64,000 nt of DNA, taken from positions 99,682 to 163,681 of the forward strand of contig CAVEAL010000002.1 in the NCBI GenBank assembly GCA_963613665.1, written 5' to 3'. Positions 1-9,324 of the stretch are shown one piece after another; the stretch's first letter is position 1; every line of letters begins with the position of its first letter. The position numbers and the translations under genes were made by a program. Under the pieces are notes generated by a model. That model searched no databases, was not told the origin of the DNA, and saw only the letters and a program-made list of their open reading frames with translations. Origin of the DNA: F23-B02 sp963613665 (lineage in GTDB: Bacteria; Bacillota; Clostridia; Oscillospirales; Oscillospiraceae).

Positions 1-1017
1 ATCACCTACGATCTGAACATAAGCGCGGTCTACGGCGCGTCGCAGGTCGTGTCAGGAAGCTCGGTTTTCCCGTACACGGTCAGCATCGACAAGTCCGTAG
101 GCGCTGACGGTGCGGAGGACTTCACCGTCACGCTCGTCTACTGCGGCGACAGGTCCAGGCTCGACGGCACGCAGCCGGATGAGAACGACCACTACTGGAC
201 GGAGCAGACCGCTCTGCGCACCGAGCCTACCTGCACAGCCGAGGGCAGAGCCTATTACGTCTGCTCGACCTGCCATCAGACCAAATACGAGGTGCTCCCG
301 GCTGCGGGTCACGCATGGGACTCCGGCACCGTCGTAAAAGCTCCGACCGCGACGGCGGCGGGACAGAAGCTCTATAAATGCACGGTCTGCGACGCGACGA
401 AAACGGAGGAAATACCCAAAACCGAGCACACGCACAGCTATAAAAACGGCGTGTGCACGGTCTGCGGAGCAGCCGACCCCGACTATGTAAAGCCTGCGGT
501 GCAGTTTAGCGACGTGAGCCGGGACGCGTATTACTACGATGCGGTGCAGTGGGCGGTCGAAAACGGCATCACCATGGGCACGACCGCAACTACGTTTTCT
601 CCCAATGCAGGCTGTACCCGAGGCCAGGTCGTGACCTTCCTGTACCGCCAGGCCGGTGAACCCGACGTGTCGGCAAAGACAGGCTTCACCGATGTAGCCC
701 CCGGCTCTTACTGCTATAAGGCGGTGCAGTGGGCGGTAGCAAACGGCATCACCGTGGGCACGACCGCGACGACGTTCTCGCCCAATGCGACCTGTACCCG
801 CGGCCAGATCGTGACCTTCCTGTACCGCGCGGCGGGCAGCCCCGCCGTCAGCGGAGCATGTCCGTTCATGGACGTCCCGTCAGGGTCCTACTGCCATAAC
901 GCAGTGCAGTGGGCGGTGACGCAGGGCATCACCAAGGGCACGAGCACCTACACGTTTTCACCCAACGCGACCTGTACCCGCGCTCAGGTCGTGACCTTCA
1001 TGTACCGCGCACAGTGA
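1..1017 (+). CDS. SLH-domain surface protein, 5' end outside window
   Basis: The frame is open from base 1, so the start lies upstream of the window; 338 codons are visible. The visible part holds a CxxC-rich segment (spaced pairs such as CSTC, CTVC and CTVCG, each before a GH or AA.H motif) and then three C-terminal SLH domains, from about base 505. Each SLH domain has the pattern F.DV....YY.AV.WA..NGIT.GT...FSPN..CTR.Q.VTF.YR. SLH domains hold proteins non-covalently to secondary cell-wall polymer, so this is a surface protein. The three SLH copies are very alike and closely match those of the next genes, which suggests a locally duplicated family. The ligand or function of the lost N-terminal part is unknown. 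A strong terminator follows directly. Confidence 0.9.
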   Translation: MTYDLNISAVYGASQVVSGSSVFPYTVSIDKSVGADGAEDFTVTLVYCGDRSRLDGTQPDENDHYWTEQTALRTEPTCTAEGRAYYVCSTCHQTKYEVLPAAGHAWDSGTVVKAPTATAAGQKLYKCTVCDATKTEEIPKTEHTHSYKNGVCTVCGAADPDYVKPAVQFSDVSRDAYYYDAVQWAVENGITMGTTATTFSPNAGCTRGQVVTFLYRQAGEPDVSAKTGFTDVAPGSYCYKAVQWAVANGITVGTTATTFSPNATCTRGQIVTFLYRAAGSPAVSGACPFMDVPSGSYCHNAVQWAVTQGITKGTSTYTFSPNATCTRAQVVTFMYRAQ

Positions 1018-1024
1018 CAGTCTC

Positions 1025-1050
1025 AGCCCGCTCCTTCGGGAGCGGGCTTT
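1025..1050 (+). terminator. Rho-independent terminator after first SLH gene
   Basis: A perfect 10-bp stem (AGCCCGCTCC with GGAGCGGGCT) closes on a TTCG tetraloop and runs into a short T stretch, 8 bases after the stop codon. Confidence 0.85.
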
Positions 1051-1074
1051 GCGTGCTGCCGGGACTGTTCTATC

Positions 1075-1102
1075 TTGACATGTCTGGCAGATATGTTATA
1101 AT
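1075..1102 (+). promoter_or_regulatory. Sigma-A type promoter for the 751-residue SLH gene
   Basis: A perfect -35 box TTGACA (1075-1080), a 16-base spacer and a perfect -10 box TATAAT (1097-1102) lie about 70 bases before the start codon. Both hexamers match consensus, so high expression is expected, as usual for abundant surface proteins. Confidence 0.85.
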
Positions 1103-1174
1103 CAAACCACCGATTGCCGCTTATGGAAATGACGGCATAAATAAACAACATAAGGAATATTATCAGGAGGAAAC

Positions 1175-3430
1175 ATGAAAAAGAGACTTATCAGTATGCT
1201 GATGGCCGTTCTCATGATCGCATCCCTGCTGCCCGCTTCCGCCGTCTTCGCTGCGGAAGCTGAATGCGAGCATGCGAGCACTAAGGCCGTCACCGTAACG
1301 GAATTGAATGCCAAGAATAAGGTTCCCGGCATTGAGGCTGCTGTCTGTGATAACTGCGGCGAGGTCACCAAAGTAACCGTCGAGCAGTTCAAGAAGGACG
1401 GTTGGCTGCTTAAGTGCAACCATGACACGAGCAAGGTCGTCGAGGTACAGAAGGTCGGCTGCGGCCAGTTCGGTCTGACAGTGAGCTACTGCGCCGACTG
1501 CGGCAAGCAGATCGAGACCAAGGAGCTTGCAGGCAAGGACGGCAAGGCGGCCTATTACAAGGTCGAAGCCGCTCTCAAGCACGTCTATGACGAGTTCACG
1601 GTTGAAGTTGAGCCCACCTGCACCAAGGACGGCTGGGGCTATGTCACCTGCAAGAACTGCGGCGATCCTCAGTTTATCGCAAATGCGGATGACGTAAAGA
1701 AATATGTCAATGTTTCCAACTACAGCACCACAAAGGCATTTGAAGCTCGCCTGCGCGAGGTTTATGACATGTATCAGGCCATTAACCCCGAACATAAAGA
1801 TAAGACTCAGTTCGTCGCGGTAACCGAGGAAATGACCGCTGCCGACGGTACCACGCTCTATCCCGCCAAGGCGGCATCCCATGTCGCTACCGTAAACGGC
1901 AGAGCTTATACGTTCGATACAACTACCGGCCAGTACAAAACCGACGCAGATGCAGCTACCTTTAATGCCGGATACGAAGGCGATAAAGTCTGCCCCTACT
2001 GCAACGGCGCAAGCGCTGCCGCTTATGAAAAGGGCAAGCAGATCACCCATACCTGGAAAGTCGTTGCCGGCAAGGAAGGCAGCTTCCCCACCACCACCAC
2101 CTACGGCAAGGCAGATACCGTTAAGTGCGATGACTGCCGCTACACCGGCACGGGCAATTACATTTACAGCAAAACCAGCTGGTATCTTAACGACGCGGAA
2201 GCAGCCACCTGCACTAAGACCGGCAAGACCGCAACCTACTGCTGGATAGACAGAAACGGCGATATCCAGACGCAGAACGGCACCGTTACCGAGGCCATCG
2301 GTCATGACTACGAGCCCGTTGAGGGCCAGCCGGCCAAGGGCCATGTTAACGGCTACGCATATGTGAACTACGAGAAGTGCACGCACGATGGCTGCGAAGC
2401 GTACAAAGGCGATCCGAACAATACGCAGATCATCAAGGCTGAAAGCGCAACCTGCGAGTTCGAGCCGGTTGACCTCGTTCCCGCAACCTGCAACCATGAG
2501 GGCCTGACGATAAGCCAGTGCCTCGTCTGCGGTGCGTACGAAAAAAATGAATCCGGAAACTACATAACCGATCACTCTGCCAAGATCACCAAGCACGTCG
2601 CTTCCGACAAGCTTGCAAACGTCAAGGCAGCAACCTGCACCGAGGCCGGCAACACCGGCGATACCGTCTGCAAGTACTGCGGCGAGATCATGAAGGCCGG
2701 CACCGAGCTCAAAGCTCTCGGCCACAAGGAGACCACGGCAAACGTTAAGGAAGCAACCTGCACCGCAGCCGGTTACACCGGCGATACCGTCTGCTCCGTC
2801 TGCAAGGAGACCCTCAAGAAGGGCAGCGCGACCAAGGCTCTCGGCCACGACTTCGTAAACGGCGTCTGCACCCGCTGCGACGCAAAGAAGAGCGGCTACA
2901 ATCCCTTCACCGACGTTAAGGAAGGCGCTTACTATGACGCCATCCTCTGGGCGTATGAAAACGGCGTGACCGAAGGTCAGACCAAAACCGTATTCGGCGT
3001 TAACGACAAGTGCACCCGCGCTCAGATCGTGACCTTCCTGTACCGTGCGGCAGGTTCTCCCGCCATCGATTCTTCCGTAAAGAATCCGTTCACCGACGTT
3101 TCGTCCAAGAGCAATTACTACAATGCGATCATGTGGGCAGTTGAAAACGGCATCACCGCAGGCACGACCAAGACGACCTTCAGCCCCAATGCAGCCTGCA
3201 CCCGCGCTCAGATCGTCACCTTCCTGTGGCGCTACGAGGGCAAGCCCATCGTAAGCGTTGTCAATAGCTTCAGCGATGTCAGCAAGGACAGCGTGTACTA
3301 CGATGCGATCATGTGGGCAGTCGATGAAGGTGTCACCTCCGGCGTGACCAAGACCACCTTCGAGCCCGGCACCACCTGCACCCGCGCTCAGGCAGTCACC
3401 TTCATCTACCGCAACTTTGCGACCAAGTAA
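1175..3430 (+). CDS. SLH-domain surface protein with CxxC repeats
   Basis: A secreted protein of 751 residues. It starts with a signal peptide (MKKRLISMLMAVLMIASLLP, cleavage near AVFAAEA). The body (about 30-570) is rich in paired cysteines (CDNCGE, CADCGK, CKNCGD, CPYCNG, CKYCGE, CSVCKE), often after an ATCT..G.TGDTVC segment and before a KALGH element. They look like small metal-binding or disulphide-stabilised modules. Three SLH domains (about 575-751) anchor it to the cell wall. An AGGAGG ribosome site (1165-1170) sits 4 bases before the ATG, and its own consensus promoter and terminator bracket the gene. I cannot assign a ligand. The architecture is typical of gut Clostridia surface proteins. 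Confidence 0.9.
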   Translation: MKKRLISMLMAVLMIASLLPASAVFAAEAECEHASTKAVTVTELNAKNKVPGIEAAVCDNCGEVTKVTVEQFKKDGWLLKCNHDTSKVVEVQKVGCGQFGLTVSYCADCGKQIETKELAGKDGKAAYYKVEAALKHVYDEFTVEVEPTCTKDGWGYVTCKNCGDPQFIANADDVKKYVNVSNYSTTKAFEARLREVYDMYQAINPEHKDKTQFVAVTEEMTAADGTTLYPAKAASHVATVNGRAYTFDTTTGQYKTDADAATFNAGYEGDKVCPYCNGASAAAYEKGKQITHTWKVVAGKEGSFPTTTTYGKADTVKCDDCRYTGTGNYIYSKTSWYLNDAEAATCTKTGKTATYCWIDRNGDIQTQNGTVTEAIGHDYEPVEGQPAKGHVNGYAYVNYEKCTHDGCEAYKGDPNNTQIIKAESATCEFEPVDLVPATCNHEGLTISQCLVCGAYEKNESGNYITDHSAKITKHVASDKLANVKAATCTEAGNTGDTVCKYCGEIMKAGTELKALGHKETTANVKEATCTAAGYTGDTVCSVCKETLKKGSATKALGHDFVNGVCTRCDAKKSGYNPFTDVKEGAYYDAILWAYENGVTEGQTKTVFGVNDKCTRAQIVTFLYRAAGSPAIDSSVKNPFTDVSSKSNYYNAIMWAVENGITAGTTKTTFSPNAACTRAQIVTFLWRYEGKPIVSVVNSFSDVSKDSVYYDAIMWAVDEGVTSGVTKTTFEPGTTCTRAQAVTFIYRNFATK

Positions 3431-3448
3431 TTTCCGGCAATAGCTTTA

Positions 3449-3482
3449 ATAACTCCACGTCTCAGGCGTGGAGTTATTTTTT
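3449..3482 (+). terminator. Rho-independent terminator
   Basis: An 11-bp stem (ATAACTCCACG with CGTGGAGTTAT), a 7-base loop and a T6 tail follow the stop of the upstream SLH gene. The ribosome site of the next gene begins only about 7 bases later, so that gene depends on read-through or on a promoter I could not identify. Confidence 0.85.
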
Positions 3483-3502
3483 AACAGGAAGGAGAGAGAA
3501 AA

Positions 3503-4513
3503 ATGAAAAACAGAGTGCTCTGCGCGCTGCTTGCGCTGCTGCTGTGCGCATTGCTGCCGGTGTCAGCCCTTGCCGACGGAAGCTGCGGCGAAAATACCGC
3601 GTGGACGCTGTCCGACGTCGGCGTGCTGACGATATCCGGAGCGGGGGATATGGCCGACTTCGAGCCGGGCGACGCTCCGTGGTATTCCCGGCGCGGCGAG
3701 GTGCGCAGAATAATTGTTGAAGACGGCGTAACAGCCGTCGGCAGCGCCGCGTTTTCCGGCTGCGGACTGACGGAGGAGATAAGTCTGCCGCTGTCGCTCA
3801 GGCGCATCGGCGACAGCGCGTTTGACGACGTGTACGCCCTCGGAAGCGTTTACTATGCCGGCTCGATCGCGCAGTGGAAAGCGGTGGATATCGGCACCGG
3901 CAGCAGCTTCGGAACGGCGCAGCTCGTGTGTGCCGACAAAAGCGACCCGTTTTCGGATATCTCCGGCTGGTGCCGCGACTATGTCGTAACCTGCTATATG
4001 GCCGATATCGTCGGCGGCTTTCCGGATGGCACCTTCCGCCCGGGACTGAACGTCACGCGTGCGCAGTTTATCATGATGCTCTATAACATGGGCGGCCGCC
4101 CCGATGCGCCGGATATGCAGCTCGGCTTTGCCGACCGTGCGAGCATCGCAGACGTGTACACGGCGGCGGTGAAATGGGGTACCAAGGCCGGTATAATCAG
4201 TGGCTTTGCCGATAACACCTTCCGCCCGAACGACAGCATAAGCCGCGCACAGATGGCGGCGTTTGCCTATCGCTTCCTGAGCCTCGGCGTAAGCGGCACG
4301 GTGCTCGACGGCTGCCGCGTGCCGAATGCATTCCGCGACTACGGCGACATTTCCGAATGCTACCGCGAGGCCGTGGACGTGATGGCGAACACCGGCGTTA
4401 TTCAGGGCTACGCGGACGGCAGCTACCGCCCCTGTGGTATCGCAACGCGCGGCCAGTCCGCCGCAGTCATGGCGCGCCTGCTGAGCGCCCTTACCGAACT
4501 GCGCGGGCAGTAG
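3503..4513 (+). CDS. SLH-domain protein with short BspA-type leucine-rich region
   Basis: 336 residues with a signal peptide (about 1-25, ending SALADG). Residues 26-150 hold a short BspA/LRR_5-type segment (WTLSDVGVLTISGAGDM, then IIVEDGVTAVGSAAFSGC and a SIAQWK motif) like the one in the 1462-residue neighbour. Three SLH domains follow from about residue 150 (pattern GGFPDGTFRP..NVTRAQF, GFADNTFRPNDSISRAQ, GYADGSYRP..IATRGQ). These are more divergent than the SLH copies in the neighbouring genes and resemble classical SLH sequences, so this gene probably has a separate history. AAGGAG (3489-3494) precedes the ATG. Probably a wall-bound surface protein; partner unknown. Confidence 0.88.
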   Translation: MKNRVLCALLALLLCALLPVSALADGSCGENTAWTLSDVGVLTISGAGDMADFEPGDAPWYSRRGEVRRIIVEDGVTAVGSAAFSGCGLTEEISLPLSLRRIGDSAFDDVYALGSVYYAGSIAQWKAVDIGTGSSFGTAQLVCADKSDPFSDISGWCRDYVVTCYMADIVGGFPDGTFRPGLNVTRAQFIMMLYNMGGRPDAPDMQLGFADRASIADVYTAAVKWGTKAGIISGFADNTFRPNDSISRAQMAAFAYRFLSLGVSGTVLDGCRVPNAFRDYGDISECYREAVDVMANTGVIQGYADGSYRPCGIATRGQSAAVMARLLSALTELRGQ

Positions 4514-4580
4514 GTTAAAAAATGGGCAAACAGGTATATATGCACAAAATTTGAAGGTAAAGTTTGGTGATTATTAATGT

Positions 4581-4609
4581 TTGTCAGTATGGGCAATAAG
4601 TGGTAAAAT
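4581..4609 (+). promoter_or_regulatory. Promoter with extended -10 for the 1462-residue LRR/SLH gene
   Basis: TTGTCA (4581-4586), a 17-base spacer and TAAAAT (4604-4609) with a TG at the extended -10 position (4601-4602). It lies about 90 bases before the start codon. Confidence 0.7.
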
Positions 4610-4625
4610 AAATTAGTGGCTGTAC

Positions 4626-4659
4626 GGCTGTCAGGACATACACGGCGATTCTGACAGCC
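4626..4659 (+). other. Leader hairpin before the LRR/SLH gene
   Basis: A 9-bp perfect inverted repeat (GGCTGTCAG with CTGACAGCC) lies in the untranslated leader, about 10 bases after the predicted transcription start. There is no T tract, so it is not a terminator. It may stabilise the 5' end of the message. Confidence 0.5.
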
Positions 4660-4697
4660 TGACGGCGAAAAATAAATTTAAAAGGAAGAAGTAGAGA

Positions 4698-7600
4698 ATG
4701 AAAACAACAAAAAGATTGTTGGCTCTGAACCTCGTTCTTGTGCTGCTGCTGACGCTTGTGCCCGCCGCAGCGCTTGCCGACGTGGCAATGGAGCTCGACA
4801 AAATTGTGTCCTTCACAAAGGAGAACTCAGAAGAAAACGCGGTCTTCACGTTCACGCCGGCTAATGACGGCGAATATCGTATAGACATCGAATGCCCGAC
4901 CATGCGCGCATCCGGCGAAGATATTGTTATTTTCGCGCACGAAGATGGCGACAAATCGGTTAAACGTCAACTGAATTCAGATTACATTGCTCAGACTAAA
5001 TGGGAGTATGATGAAGAGACTGGAAACAGCCGCGTTTATTACAGCATCAGCTTCCCGTATGAGCTGCAAGCCGGTGTGGAATACAAGCTATCTTTTTGCA
5101 AAAATCCCTATGGTAACTATAAAGCAACGGTAGTATATCTTGGTAATGCCAATACCGTTGTTGAAGTTAATGAAGAAACTTTCCCTGATGCCAATTTCAG
5201 AAATTATGTTTTAAATAAGTTGGACTTTAACGGCGACTGTAAGCTCAGCGAAAATGAAATTAAGAATATAACGAATATAAATGTCGGAAAATATGCTGGA
5301 TACGGAAATATTGTGTCCTTGAAAGGGATTGAATACTTTACGTCGCTGGAAGAACTTAGTTGCTATGCCATCGAGCTTGAAGAATTGCCCGAGCTTCCTG
5401 GATCACTGAGATACCTTAGCTGCGAAAGTAATATGCTCACCGAACTGCCTAAGCTTCCGGCAAGCCTCACATCTCTTAATTGCGGTAGCAATCAGCTCAC
5501 CGAACTGCCTGAGCTTCCGGCAAGTTTACAATATCTTAGTTGTTATAACAATAAACTTACATTGCTGCCTTCAAATGTGAGTGGGCTGGTAAGTTTGTAT
5601 GATATTAGCTGTAATGACAATCAACTCACAGAACTGCCGAATCTTCCGGTAAGCCTCAGATATCTTAATTGCGCAAACAATAAGCTCGAAGAACTGCCGG
5701 CTCTTCCGAGCACGTTGCAATCTCTTTACTGCGATGACAATAATCTCGCCGCACTGCCGGCTCTTCCGAGTTCGTTGAGCGTTCTTTATTGCGGTCGCAA
5801 TAATCTCACCGCATTGGACGAACTGCCGGAATACCTTAGCACCCTCTGGTGTGCAGGTAATCAGCTTGACGACCTTGATATTATAAGCGGCTTAACAAAG
5901 CTCACAGATCTTAATATCTCATATAACAAATTTGAAAAACTGCCTGATTTTCCGGCAACAATTAGACATCTTAACTACTCGTACAATCCGTTGACAGAGC
6001 TGCCCGCAGATTTAAGCGGACTGGAAAATTTGTATGACCTTAGCTGCGCAGGCATTGGGCTCGAAACACTTCCCACACTTCCGGAGAGCCTTGAGTACCT
6101 TGTATGTTCCGACAATAATCTTACCGACGTTGATGAGATAGCCAATCTGCCGGACCTGTATAGGCTTGATTGCTCAGACAATCAGCTCGAAGCACTGCCT
6201 GCTCTTCCGGAAAGCCTGGATGAACTTTGCTGTTGGAACAATAAGCTCACAACGCTGCCCACACTTCCGAATGGACTGAGTAGTCTTTACTGTTCGAATA
6301 ACCTGCTCACAAGCATTGCCCTTAATTCTGATGCCTATTATTACAAAATAGACGTTTCAGGCAACCGCCTTCCGGACTATACTGCGGTTACCGGTAAGGA
6401 TATAGAGTGGAACGACTGGAGATATGTGTTCGGCGTACAGAATCACGATCATGAGTATAGTTATGTAGATGATATGGAACAACCATCAACCTGCATAAGT
6501 TATGGCTTCAAGTACAAAGAATGCAGCAAGTGCGACGCTTATGCATTTGAAGAAATTGAACCCATAGGCCACGATTTTGGAGATGACAACAAGTGCAAAA
6601 GCTGCGGACTCTATACATGCCAAACAGGTGACTCAGACCACAACTTCACTGAAGCTCGTCTGTGCAGCATTTGCGGTAACTATGAGTGCATGATTAAATA
6701 CAACACTGACGTTCTTCATGAATTCGACGAAAACGGATGCTGCACTATTTGCGGAAACAGCATTCCTGATCCGTATTACGGCGAAGACGGAAGCGTCTGG
6801 ACGCTCACAAAAGACGGAGTGCTTACAATAAGCGGAGCAAACAATATAGACGTTTGGTGGGAAGCGAGAGATCATTTTGATCCGTTTCTTCAGAATACGC
6901 TGAAGATCGTATGTGAAGACGGAACAACGTTTTTTAAAAGTTATTCTAAATTCAGCAACGTTGGAGAAATTAATTTTGGCAAAGACGTTGAGACCATAGA
7001 ATACCCTCGTTCGCTGTTCAGCCTCAAGGAAGTAACTGTTGTTGCTGAAAATCAGTATCTCTGCGTAGATGATGGAGTGCTCTATAACAAAAATCAGACC
7101 GAGCTGCTTATATATCCTCTGTACCTGGGAGGATCAATGTCAAGCAGCATCACTGTCAAGGACGGCGTGGAAAGCATCGGCGTAGATGCATTCTTTAACC
7201 ACTATGCATTGAAAAGCGTAGTATTGCCGGATGGTTTGACAAATATTAAAGATGCAGCATTTGAATACTGCGGGGACTTGGAAAAAGTATACATACCGTC
7301 CACCGTCACAAGCATAGAGGGGTGGGCATTCTATGGCTGCGATAGCTTGACAGACGTTTATTTCGCCGGCACTGTAGAGCAGTGGGAAAAAATAAACATA
7401 GACGAGTACAACGGAAAACTTACAGATGGAAATGTAACGATCCACTGTAACCACACGCATGATTATGTTAAAGTTGAGGCTGCTGAGGCTACCTGCTATA
7501 CGGTCGGATATACAGAAGGTACAAAGTGTGTCTGCGGCTTGATCGGCGAGGGCTGCGAAGTTATCCCCACGGCCGACCACACCGAGGTCGTCGACGAAGC

Positions 7601-9086
7601 AGTCGCAGCGACCTGCACCGAGAGCGGCCTGACCGAGGGTAAACACTGCTCAGTGTGTCGTAAGATTATCGTTGAGCAGGAAGTAACTCCCGCCCTTGGT
7701 CACGACTTATCTGGTGCTAAGGCAGCTACCTGTACCGAAGACGGCTATACCGGCGAAGGTAAGTGCTCACGCTGCGATAAAACTATCGAGCGCACAGTTA
7801 TCCCCGCAAAGGGTCACACCGAGGTTATCGACGAAGCAGTCCCAGCAACCTGCACCGATACCGGCCTGACAGAGGGTAAACACTGCTCGGTCTGCGGCGA
7901 TGTCACTGTCGAGCAGGAAGTTATCCGCGCAAAGGGTCACACCGAGGTTATCGACGAAGCAGTCCCAGCGACCTGCACCGCAACCGGTCTGACTGAGGGT
8001 AAGCATTGCTCGGTCTGCGACGAGGTCACTGTTAAGCAGGAAGTTATCTCCGCAAAGGGCCACACCGAGGTCGTCGATGCGGAAGTTAAAGCAACATGTA
8101 CCAAAACAGGCCTGACCGAGGGCAAGCATTGCTCAGTGTGTAATGAGATTATCGTTGAGCAGGAAGTAACTCCTATAGCCGCACACAACTATAAAAACGG
8201 TGTCTGCCCGGACTGCGGCGCAGAAGAACCCGATTATGAGCCGCCCGTAAGGCCCAGCCACAGCCACAGCTATGCAACGGCCGTGACGGCGCCGACCTGC
8301 ACGGAGAAGGGCTACACGACATACACCTGCTCCTGCGGCAGCAGCTTCGTCGGCAGCTACGTCGATGCAAAGGGCCACACCGAGGTCACCGACGCGGCAG
8401 TCGCAGCGACCTGCGCCAAGACCGGCCTGACCGAGGGCAAGCATTGCTCGGAATGCAATGAAGTTCTCGTCAAGCAGGAAGTTATCCCCGCGTCGGCGCA
8501 TGAGTTCAAGGACGGCGTCTGCACGGCCTGCGGCGCGAAGGATCCCGGCGTCAACCCGTTCAACGACGTCGCCGAGACCAGCCCCTACGCCGAAGCGGTC
8601 AGCTGGGCATACGCAAACAACATCACCGTAGGCAAGACCGACGACACCTTCGGCGTGAACGACGGCTGCACGCGCGGCCAGATCGTGACGCTGCTGTGGC
8701 GCGCGGCGGGCTCACCCGCGGCGGCTGCCGATACGGTCAACCCGTTCAGCGACGTAAGCGCTGACAGCAACTACTACGACGCTATCATGTGGGCGATCGC
8801 AAACGGCATAACCTACGGCACAACGCCTACGACGTTCAGCCCCGACACGGTCTGCACCCGCGGCCAGATCGTGACCTTCATGTACCGCGCGGCGGGCTCT
8901 CCGAAGGTTGACACGGGCGTCAACTTCACCGATGTTGACGAAAGCTGGTACTGCTACGACGCAGTCGCGTGGGCGGTCGCAAACGGCATCACCGTAGGCA
9001 AGACCGACACCACCTTCGCACCTTCCGAAACCTGCACCCGCGGCCAGGCAGTCACCTTCATGTACCGCGCAAACGCAGAAAAATAA
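4698..9086 (+). CDS. Giant LRR, CxxC-repeat and SLH surface protein
   Basis: 1462 residues. In order: signal peptide (about 1-27, ending AAALADV); an N-terminal beta region; an EF-hand-like calcium loop (DFNGDCKLSENE, about 172-185) in the context FPDANFRNYV that often precedes LRRs in gut Bacillota proteins; about 15 leucine-rich repeats with the unit LP.LP.SL..L.C..N.L (about 210-560); cysteine pairs; a BspA-like LRR segment (about 692-915); a block of 41-residue CxxC repeats (about 917-1280); and three SLH domains (about 1284-1462). LRR surfaces usually bind proteins or glycans, so an adhesin-like role is plausible, but the ligand is unknown. The start is set by AAGGAAG (4682-4688). It has its own promoter and terminator. 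Confidence 0.92.
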   Translation: MKTTKRLLALNLVLVLLLTLVPAAALADVAMELDKIVSFTKENSEENAVFTFTPANDGEYRIDIECPTMRASGEDIVIFAHEDGDKSVKRQLNSDYIAQTKWEYDEETGNSRVYYSISFPYELQAGVEYKLSFCKNPYGNYKATVVYLGNANTVVEVNEETFPDANFRNYVLNKLDFNGDCKLSENEIKNITNINVGKYAGYGNIVSLKGIEYFTSLEELSCYAIELEELPELPGSLRYLSCESNMLTELPKLPASLTSLNCGSNQLTELPELPASLQYLSCYNNKLTLLPSNVSGLVSLYDISCNDNQLTELPNLPVSLRYLNCANNKLEELPALPSTLQSLYCDDNNLAALPALPSSLSVLYCGRNNLTALDELPEYLSTLWCAGNQLDDLDIISGLTKLTDLNISYNKFEKLPDFPATIRHLNYSYNPLTELPADLSGLENLYDLSCAGIGLETLPTLPESLEYLVCSDNNLTDVDEIANLPDLYRLDCSDNQLEALPALPESLDELCCWNNKLTTLPTLPNGLSSLYCSNNLLTSIALNSDAYYYKIDVSGNRLPDYTAVTGKDIEWNDWRYVFGVQNHDHEYSYVDDMEQPSTCISYGFKYKECSKCDAYAFEEIEPIGHDFGDDNKCKSCGLYTCQTGDSDHNFTEARLCSICGNYECMIKYNTDVLHEFDENGCCTICGNSIPDPYYGEDGSVWTLTKDGVLTISGANNIDVWWEARDHFDPFLQNTLKIVCEDGTTFFKSYSKFSNVGEINFGKDVETIEYPRSLFSLKEVTVVAENQYLCVDDGVLYNKNQTELLIYPLYLGGSMSSSITVKDGVESIGVDAFFNHYALKSVVLPDGLTNIKDAAFEYCGDLEKVYIPSTVTSIEGWAFYGCDSLTDVYFAGTVEQWEKINIDEYNGKLTDGNVTIHCNHTHDYVKVEAAEATCYTVGYTEGTKCVCGLIGEGCEVIPTADHTEVVDEAVAATCTESGLTEGKHCSVCRKIIVEQEVTPALGHDLSGAKAATCTEDGYTGEGKCSRCDKTIERTVIPAKGHTEVIDEAVPATCTDTGLTEGKHCSVCGDVTVEQEVIRAKGHTEVIDEAVPATCTATGLTEGKHCSVCDEVTVKQEVISAKGHTEVVDAEVKATCTKTGLTEGKHCSVCNEIIVEQEVTPIAAHNYKNGVCPDCGAEEPDYEPPVRPSHSHSYATAVTAPTCTEKGYTTYTCSCGSSFVGSYVDAKGHTEVTDAAVAATCAKTGLTEGKHCSECNEVLVKQEVIPASAHEFKDGVCTACGAKDPGVNPFNDVAETSPYAEAVSWAYANNITVGKTDDTFGVNDGCTRGQIVTLLWRAAGSPAAAADTVNPFSDVSADSNYYDAIMWAIANGITYGTTPTTFSPDTVCTRGQIVTFMYRAAGSPKVDTGVNFTDVDESWYCYDAVAWAVANGITVGKTDTTFAPSETCTRGQAVTFMYRANAEK
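7570..8190 (+). repeat. Tandem 123-base coding repeats (41-residue CxxC unit)
   Basis: Within the giant LRR/SLH gene, a unit coding for HTEV.DEAV.ATCT.TGLTEGKHCSVC....V.QEV...KG is repeated. Equivalent bases at 7814, 7937 and 8060 are exactly 123 bases apart. Neighbouring units are nearly identical at DNA level, which points to recent expansion by slippage or recombination. A further, more divergent copy starts near 8373. Confidence 0.85.
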
Positions 9087-9099
9087 ACCTATATGCTCC

Positions 9100-9132
9100 A
9101 AGCTCTCCGTGATTTCCACGGAGAGCTTTTTT
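9100..9132 (+). terminator. Rho-independent terminator after the LRR/SLH gene
   Basis: A stem of at least 11 bp (AGCTCTCCGTG with CACGGAGAGCT), a 5-base loop and a T6 tail lie 13 bases after the stop codon. Confidence 0.9.
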
Positions 9133-9252
9133 GCGACCGGTAAGCTGAAATTGGACACGGAGGATGCTTTTTGGACAGTGAATATGCGATAATAAAGGCG
9201 CTTTTAGGCTTCATGCCGCAGGACGGGCCCGAAATGTGAAATAATCAAAAAA

Positions 9253-9268
9253 ATTTGCCGCGGCAAAT
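9253..9268. promoter_or_regulatory. Perfect palindrome ATTTGCCGCGGCAAAT touching a -35 box
   Basis: A 16-base perfect palindrome whose last two bases overlap the -35 box of the permease promoter. This is a typical position for a repressor operator. The cognate regulator is unknown. Confidence 0.55.
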
Positions 9269-9295
9269 GACAAATGATAATATATATGCTACAAT
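9267..9295 (+). promoter_or_regulatory. Promoter for the ABC permease and ATPase-CRP genes
   Basis: ATGACA (9267-9272, one mismatch to TTGACA), a 17-base spacer and TACAAT (9290-9295). Transcription would begin near 9302. Confidence 0.6.
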
Positions 9296-9324
9296 GTGAC
9301 TGCACTGGGAAAAGGATAGATTTC

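Noticed and set aside
1163..2848. 561-codon open frame on the minus strand inside an SLH gene
   Set aside because: Shadow of the plus-strand gene, which has signal peptide, SLH domains, promoter and terminator.
7570..8500. Regularly spaced repeats as a possible CRISPR array
   Set aside because: The 123-base period is a multiple of three, the repeats keep the reading frame and code for CxxC units. No cas gene is nearby.
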